Positions 1 through 5,720 of a stretch of 5,720 bases of DNA are shown here, piece after piece. The first letter of the stretch is position 1; each line of letters begins with the position of its first letter. Source of the stretch: Eubacteriales bacterium (GTDB lineage Bacteria; Bacillota_A; Clostridia; Christensenellales; Aristaeellaceae); the NCBI GenBank assembly GCA_028692205.1, contig JAQUXV010000190.1:1-5720 (forward strand), read 5' to 3'. The translations under genes and the position numbers were made by a program. Under the pieces are notes generated by a model. That model ran no database searches. It saw only the letters and a list, made by a program, of their open reading frames with translations, and was not told the origin of the DNA.

Positions 1-4
1 GTGC

Positions 5-33
5 TTGACACCGGCGACGGCAGGTGCTAAAAT
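5..33 (+). promoter_or_regulatory. Sigma-A type promoter of the rpoB-rpoC unit
   Basis: A perfect -35 hexamer TTGACA (5-10) is followed, after exactly 17 bases, by TAAAAT (28-33), a five-of-six match to the -10 consensus. TG at 25-26, one base before the -10, makes it an extended -10. Transcription would start near 39-41, giving a leader of about 155 nt before the rpoB start codon. The element suggests rpoB-rpoC can be transcribed independently of genes further upstream, in addition to any read-through. The hexamers and spacing are seen directly; activity and start site are inferred. Confidence 0.8.
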
Positions 34-41
34 ATAAACTT

Positions 42-167
42 GCATCAGTATCGTTACTATGCGGAGCCATGCCCACCCGTTACCACGTATTGTACATGCT
101 GTACGGTAAAAAAGCAACAGAAAAGTTTTTGTTGGGGCATGGGGCACTCCGCAGCCGGCGAAACGGT
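42..167 (+). promoter_or_regulatory. Structured 5' leader RNA of rpoB (predicted three-way junction)
   Basis: This noncoding leader between promoter and rpoB is rich in inverted repeats. P0 is a hairpin of 42-45 with 59-62 and 47-50 with 55-58, with bulged C46 and loop UCGU. P1 pairs 60-66 with 147-153 and 67-74 with 135-142, with a four-base bulge GGCA at 143-146. Inside P1 lie two hairpins: P2 (80-84 with 105-109, then GTAC 92-95 with GTAC 101-104, loop 96-100) and P3 (115-122 with 127-134, one G-U pair, loop AAGU). P3 abuts the 3' strand of P1, so P1, P2 and P3 form a compact three-way junction. A small hairpin 154-157 with 164-167 follows. P0 and P1 compete for 60-62. The complementarity is seen in the sequence; folding, and a role in controlling rpoB expression, are inferred. 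I do not recognise it as a named riboswitch or as the L10 leader. Confidence 0.6.
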
Positions 168-177
168 GCGAGTACAT

Positions 178-186
178 AAGGGGTGA
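178..186 (+). promoter_or_regulatory. rpoB ribosome binding site
   Basis: AAGGGGTGA resembles the full Shine-Dalgarno AAGGAGGTGA with one position lost. It ends eight bases before ATG 195, which fixes that codon as the rpoB start. The alternative GTG at 183 lies inside this site and so cannot be served by it. ATG 213 has only GAGG (204-207) upstream. Confidence 0.8.
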
Positions 187-194
187 TAATATAT

Positions 195-3100
195 ATGGTG
201 CATGAGGTTCAAATGGGGAAGCTGAGGAAACGCATGAGCTTCTCGCGCATCGAAGAAGTATTGGACATGCCCGATCTGATCGAGGTGCAGAAGAACAGCT
301 ACAAGCGTTTCCTGGAAGAAGATCTCCGTGAGGTGCTTGCCGACGTTTCGCCGATCACCGACTACACCGACAACCTGGTGCTGGAGTTCGTCGATTACTC
401 CCTCGATGAACCAAAAAACAGTGTGGAGCGCTGCAAAGAGCGCGATATGACCTACGCTGCGCCGCTGAAGGTATTCGCCCGTCTGAAAAACAGGGAGACC
501 GGCGAAATTAAAGAGTCGGACGTTTTTATGGGCGATTTCCCCCTCATGACCGAACATGGCACGTTTATTATTAACGGCGCCGAGCGCGTCATCGTCAGCC
601 AGCTGGTCCGCTCTCCGGGCGTGTACTACGGCGTCGCTATCGATAAGACCGGTAAACGCCTGTACTCCACCACTGTAATCCCGAACCGCGGCGCGTGGCT
701 GGAATACGAAACCGATTCCAACGATGTGCTCTGGGTGCGTATCGACCGTGCCCGCAAGCTGCCCATCACCGTGATTCTTCGTGCGCTGGGCTACGGAACC
801 GATGAGGAGATCGTTTCCCTGCTTGGCGAGGATGAGCGCCTGAAGGCCACCCTGCAGCGCGGCGATAACGCCGCCAGCCAGGAAGAGGGCCTGATTGAGA
901 TTTACAAACGGCAGAAGCCCGGCGAGCCCCCCACACGGGACAGCGCGCAGAGCCTGCTGAACTCCCTGTTTTTTGATCCCAAACGCTATGATCTCATGCG
1001 TGTGGGCCGCTACAAGTTCAACAAAAAGCTTTCGCTGGCGACCCGCATTCACGGGTTGACCGCCGCGGAGGACATCAAAAATCCCCAGACGAAAAAAACG
1101 CTTGTGAAAGCGGGCGCTGTGATCGATCTGGAAACCGCGCGCGCCATCCAGAACAGCGGCGTCAACGAAGTGTTTGTAACGATCGACGGCCAGACGCATA
1201 AAGTGGTGGGCAACCACTTTGTGGATGCCGCCCAGTTCCTGCCGTTCGACCCCAAAGAATGCGGCGTGCTGGAAATGGTGCATTATCCTACGCTGAAGGC
1301 CATTCTGGACGCTTGCGGCAACGATGAAGCTCAGCTTCGTCAGGCGGTTTGCGACAACGCTCACAGCCTCGCGCCCAAACACATCCTTACCGATGATATC
1401 GTCGCTTCCATCAGCTATCTGCTGGGCCTGCCTTACGGCATCGGCACCACCGACGATATCGACCACCTCGGCAACCGCCGTCTGCGCCGCGTGGGCGAAC
1501 TGCTTCAAAACCAGATTCGCATCGGCCTGAGCCGGCTGGAGCGCGTGGTACGCGAGCGCATGGCTATTCAGGATGCCAACGACGTCCGCCCGGGCGAGCT
1601 GATCAACATCCGTCCGGTAAGCGCCGCCATCAAGGAATTCTTTGGTTCCTCCCAGCTTTCGCAGTTCATGGATCAGCCCAACCCGCTGGCAGAGCTGACG
1701 AACAAGCGCCGCCTTTCCGCGCTGGGCCCCGGCGGCTTGAACCGTGACCGCGCGTCTTTCGAAGTCCGCGACGTGCATTACAGCCATTACGCGCGCATCT
1801 GCCCCATTGAGACGCCTGAAGGCCCGAACATCGGCCTGATCGGCTCGCTGGCGACCTATGCCCGCATCAACGAATACGGCTTCATCGAAGCGCCCTACCG
1901 CCGCGTGGATAAGAAAAACCACAAGGTGACCGACGAAATCGTGTACATGACCGCTGATGAAGAGGATATGTACAAGGTCGCGCAGGCGAATGAAGCCCTT
2001 AACCCCGACGACACCTTCGTACACGACCGTATCACCGTTCGCGACAAGGCCGAGATCATCGAAGTGCCTGTGGATCAGGTGGACTTCATCGACGTAAGCC
2101 CCCGGCAGGTGGTTTCCGTGGCGACAGCCATGATCCCCTTCCTGGAAAACGACGACGCCAACCGCGCTCTGATGGGCTCCAACATGCAGCGTCAGGCGGT
2201 GCCTCTGCTGGTGCCGGAAGCGCCGATCATCGGCACGGGCATGGAGTTCAAAGCGGCGCAGGACAGCGGCGCGGTGGTGCTTTGCAAGCAGAACGGCACG
2301 GTGGAATCCGTCTCCGGCGACCATGTGATCGTCAAGGACGATTTGAATGAACGCCACGATTACCACCTGCAGAAATTTGCCCGCAGTAACCAGGGCACCT
2401 GCATCAACCAGCGTCCCCGCGTGAAGGCCGGACAGCCGATTGAAAAGGGCGACCTGATCGCGGACGGCCCTTCCACCGAGATGGGGGAGATCGGCCTCGG
2501 CCGCAACGTGCTGATCGGGTTTATGACCTGGGAAGGCTACAACTACGAGGATGCCGTACTGATCAGCGAGAAGCTGGTAAAGGAAGATTATTACACCTCC
2601 ATTCATATTGAGGAGTTCGAATCCGAAGCCCGCGAAACCAAGCTGGGACCGGAAGAGATCACCCGCGACATTCCCAACATCGGCGACGACGCTGTGAAGG
2701 ATCTGGATGAGGACGGCATTGTGCGCATCGGCGCCGAGGTGCACGCGGGGGATATCCTTGTGGGCAAGGTGACGCCCAAGGGCGAAACCGACCTGACCGC
2801 CGAGGAACGCCTGCTGCGCGCCATCTTCGGTGAGAAGGCCCGCGAAGTGCGCGATACCTCTCTGCGCGTGCCGCACGGCGAGGGCGGCATCGTGGTGGAT
2901 GTGAAGATTTTCACCCGCGAGAATAAGGATGAGCTGAGCCCCGGCGTGAACATGATGGTTCGCGTTTACATCGCCCAGAAACGTAAAATCAGTGTGGGCG
3001 ATAAAATGGCCGGCCGCCACGGCAACAAGGGCGTTGTGTCCCGCATTCTGCGTGAAGAGGACATGCCTTTCATGCCGGACGGCACGCCGCTGCAGATCGT

Positions 3101-3959
3101 GCTGAACCCCATGGGCGTGCCTTCCCGTATGAATATCGGGCAGGTGCTGGAAGTCCATCTGGGCATGGCGGCAAGGGCGCTGGGCTGGCATGTGGCCACG
3201 CCGGTGTTCGACGGCGCGACGTTTGAAGAAATCAAGGACTGCCTGATGAAGGCCGGCATGGATTCCGACGGTAAAACCGTGCTGTACGACGGCCGCACCG
3301 GCGAGAAATTCGAAAACCGCGTTACGGTCGGCATTATGTACTTCTTAAAACTTCACCATCTGGTGGATGATAAGATGCACGCTCGGTCGGTCGGCCCCTA
3401 TTCGCTGGTAACGCAGCAGCCTCTGGGCGGCAAAGCCCAGTTCGGCGGCCAGCGCTTCGGCGAAATGGAAGTGTGGGCGCTGGAAGCCTACGGCGCCGCC
3501 AACACCCTGCAGGAGATTCTGACCGTAAAGTCGGATGATATCGTAGGCCGCGTAAAAACGTACGAAGCCATCGTAAAGGGCACCAACATCCCCGCGCCGG
3601 GCGTGCCGGAAAGCTTCAAGGTGCTGCTGAAGGAACTGCAGTCCCTTGCGCTGGACGTGCGCGTGCTGGATTCGGAAAAGAACCAGATTATCATCCGCGA
3701 ACTGGACGACGAGGATATGGAAGAAACGCCGACCAGCGATCGCTACGACATGGAAGAGGAAGCGGCTGCGGAAGAAAGCGAGACGGAAGAAGCGGAAACT
3801 GCCGCGATCGATACCGAATCGCTGAATATCGATTTCAATCTGGATGACGATGATCTGGATGATTTCAATATGGATCTGAGCGACGATCTGGGCATCGACC
3901 TGGACGACGAAAACGCCGGCGAAACCGGAGACGACGATTCGACTCCCGGGGAGGAATAA
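195..3959 (+). CDS. rpoB: DNA-directed RNA polymerase subunit beta (RpoB), complete
   Basis: The product is the beta subunit of core RNA polymerase, which with beta' forms the active centre for DNA-templated RNA synthesis. The 1254-residue length fits clostridial beta. Start ATG 195 gives MVHEVQMGK, matching the family's N-terminus, and is served by the site at 178-186. Visible blocks: [16 protein letters not shown] (from residue 128, N-terminal rifamycin-contact region); the rifamycin pocket [12 protein letters not shown] through SALG (483-511); [13 protein letters not shown] (537-549); [10 protein letters not shown] (661-670); [11 protein letters not shown] with Glu785-Asp786 near the active site; [18 protein letters not shown] (929-946) with Lys929 and Lys937, which contact the RNA 3' end/nucleotide region in homologues; and [20 protein letters not shown] (1078-1097), the C-terminal clamp anchor. 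Residues 1169-1254 are a strongly acidic, probably disordered tail. Oddities: Asn503 where His is usual, Pro495, and Ala533. The gene is followed after 91 bases by rpoC on the same strand. Identity is essentially certain; only the start choice has slight doubt. Confidence 0.98.
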   Translation: MVHEVQMGKLRKRMSFSRIEEVLDMPDLIEVQKNSYKRFLEEDLREVLADVSPITDYTDNLVLEFVDYSLDEPKNSVERCKERDMTYAAPLKVFARLKNRETGEIKESDVFMGDFPLMTEHGTFIINGAERVIVSQLVRSPGVYYGVAIDKTGKRLYSTTVIPNRGAWLEYETDSNDVLWVRIDRARKLPITVILRALGYGTDEEIVSLLGEDERLKATLQRGDNAASQEEGLIEIYKRQKPGEPPTRDSAQSLLNSLFFDPKRYDLMRVGRYKFNKKLSLATRIHGLTAAEDIKNPQTKKTLVKAGAVIDLETARAIQNSGVNEVFVTIDGQTHKVVGNHFVDAAQFLPFDPKECGVLEMVHYPTLKAILDACGNDEAQLRQAVCDNAHSLAPKHILTDDIVASISYLLGLPYGIGTTDDIDHLGNRRLRRVGELLQNQIRIGLSRLERVVRERMAIQDANDVRPGELINIRPVSAAIKEFFGSSQLSQFMDQPNPLAELTNKRRLSALGPGGLNRDRASFEVRDVHYSHYARICPIETPEGPNIGLIGSLATYARINEYGFIEAPYRRVDKKNHKVTDEIVYMTADEEDMYKVAQANEALNPDDTFVHDRITVRDKAEIIEVPVDQVDFIDVSPRQVVSVATAMIPFLENDDANRALMGSNMQRQAVPLLVPEAPIIGTGMEFKAAQDSGAVVLCKQNGTVESVSGDHVIVKDDLNERHDYHLQKFARSNQGTCINQRPRVKAGQPIEKGDLIADGPSTEMGEIGLGRNVLIGFMTWEGYNYEDAVLISEKLVKEDYYTSIHIEEFESEARETKLGPEEITRDIPNIGDDAVKDLDEDGIVRIGAEVHAGDILVGKVTPKGETDLTAEERLLRAIFGEKAREVRDTSLRVPHGEGGIVVDVKIFTRENKDELSPGVNMMVRVYIAQKRKISVGDKMAGRHGNKGVVSRILREEDMPFMPDGTPLQIVLNPMGVPSRMNIGQVLEVHLGMAARALGWHVATPVFDGATFEEIKDCLMKAGMDSDGKTVLYDGRTGEKFENRVTVGIMYFLKLHHLVDDKMHARSVGPYSLVTQQPLGGKAQFGGQRFGEMEVWALEAYGAANTLQEILTVKSDDIVGRVKTYEAIVKGTNIPAPGVPESFKVLLKELQSLALDVRVLDSEKNQIIIRELDDEDMEETPTSDRYDMEEEAAAEESETEEAETAAIDTESLNIDFNLDDDDLDDFNMDLSDDLGIDLDDENAGETGDDDSTPGEE

Positions 3960-3968
3960 AAACCTCCG

Positions 3969-4000
3969 CTGTCCGGCCCGCACAGCTGCGGGCCGGACAG
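3969..4000 (+). promoter_or_regulatory. Perfect 14-bp hairpin in the rpoB-rpoC spacer
   Basis: Positions 3969-3982 (CTGTCCGGCCCGCA) are perfectly complementary to 3987-4000, with loop CAGC at 3983-3986. The stem is very GC-rich and begins ten bases after the rpoB stop codon. On the + strand no T tract follows (GAGAACCGCC does), so it is unlikely to be a full intrinsic terminator. That fits rpoC needing read-through. It could pause RNA polymerase, protect the upstream mRNA end, be cut by a double-strand RNase, or insulate translation of the two genes. The structure is seen; the role is not established. Confidence 0.8.
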
Positions 4001-4034
4001 GAGAACCGCCAATTCCATGATTGTCCAACGCCCG

Positions 4035-4041
4035 AAAGGAG
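4035..4041 (+). promoter_or_regulatory. rpoC ribosome binding site
   Basis: AAAGGAG, followed by TGG, is a strong Shine-Dalgarno core ending nine bases before TTG 4051. It decides the non-ATG start of rpoC; the next in-frame ATG (codon 14) would remove conserved residues and has no comparable site. Confidence 0.85.
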
Positions 4042-4050
4042 TGGCCATAC

Positions 4051-5720
<1,670 letters not shown>

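Noticed and set aside
33..38. TATAAA as an alternative -10 element
   Set aside because: It would sit 22 bases from the -35, too far, while TAAAAT at 28-33 has the ideal 17-base spacing.
61..152. Terminal inverted repeats of a small mobile element (MITE-like) in the leader
   Set aside because: The arms could suggest this, but no flanking target-site duplication is visible and the interior itself folds into ordered hairpins, which better fits a leader RNA. Only a genome-wide copy search could settle it.
183..194. Upstream GTG start adding four residues (MIIY) to beta
   Set aside because: GTG 183 lies inside the Shine-Dalgarno that serves ATG 195, and the MVHEVQ start matches the family.
1324..1530. 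68-codon + strand open frame inside rpoB
   Set aside because: Out-of-frame shadow within conserved rpoB sequence, without a ribosome binding site or recognisable product.
57..3191. 1044-codon reverse-strand open frame covering most of rpoB
   Set aside because: Its translation is rich in His, Ala, Val and Gln with no recognisable domain and it lies opposite strongly conserved rpoB codons. Such frames arise when the coding strand avoids codons whose complements are stops.
3960..4020. Intrinsic terminator ending the transcript after rpoB
   Set aside because: No T tract follows the stem on the + strand, and rpoC lies immediately downstream without a visible promoter of its own.

Overview
The window holds the rpoB–rpoC transcription unit, which encodes the beta and beta' subunits of bacterial RNA polymerase. 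It looks like a moderately GC-rich member of the Bacillota, class Clostridia. The basis is the N-termini (MVHEVQMGK and a MFELTN-type start), the zinc-motif context of beta', the [34 protein letters not shown] block of beta' (residues 31-60), and a beta subunit without the large insertions of proteobacterial homologues. Order or genus cannot be fixed by reading alone.

Layout: positions 1-194 are noncoding. They contain a near-consensus sigma-A promoter (5-33) and a leader of about 155 nt that folds by eye into an upstream hairpin and a compact three-way junction, followed by the rpoB ribosome binding site (178-186). rpoB runs from 195 to 3959 (1254 residues) and is complete. A 91-base spacer follows, with a perfect 14-bp hairpin and the rpoC ribosome binding site. 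rpoC starts at TTG 4051 and runs off the right edge at 5720 after 556 codons, just under half the gene; it includes the catalytic NADFDGD loop.

Both genes lie on the + strand and should be transcribed together. Beta and beta' assemble with the alpha dimer and omega into core RNA polymerase. The upstream neighbour, often rplL in this group, is not visible.

The genes are housekeeping genes and no new multi-gene system is present. The parts worth a second look are: the structured rpoB leader, which has two possible ways of masking the ribosome binding site; a natural Asn at the rifamycin-contact position that is His in most bacteria; an Arg at a beta' position linked to fidaxomicin sensitivity; an 86-residue highly acidic tail on beta; and the hairpin between rpoB and rpoC. 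Very long reverse-strand reading frames across the window are shadows of the coding strand.
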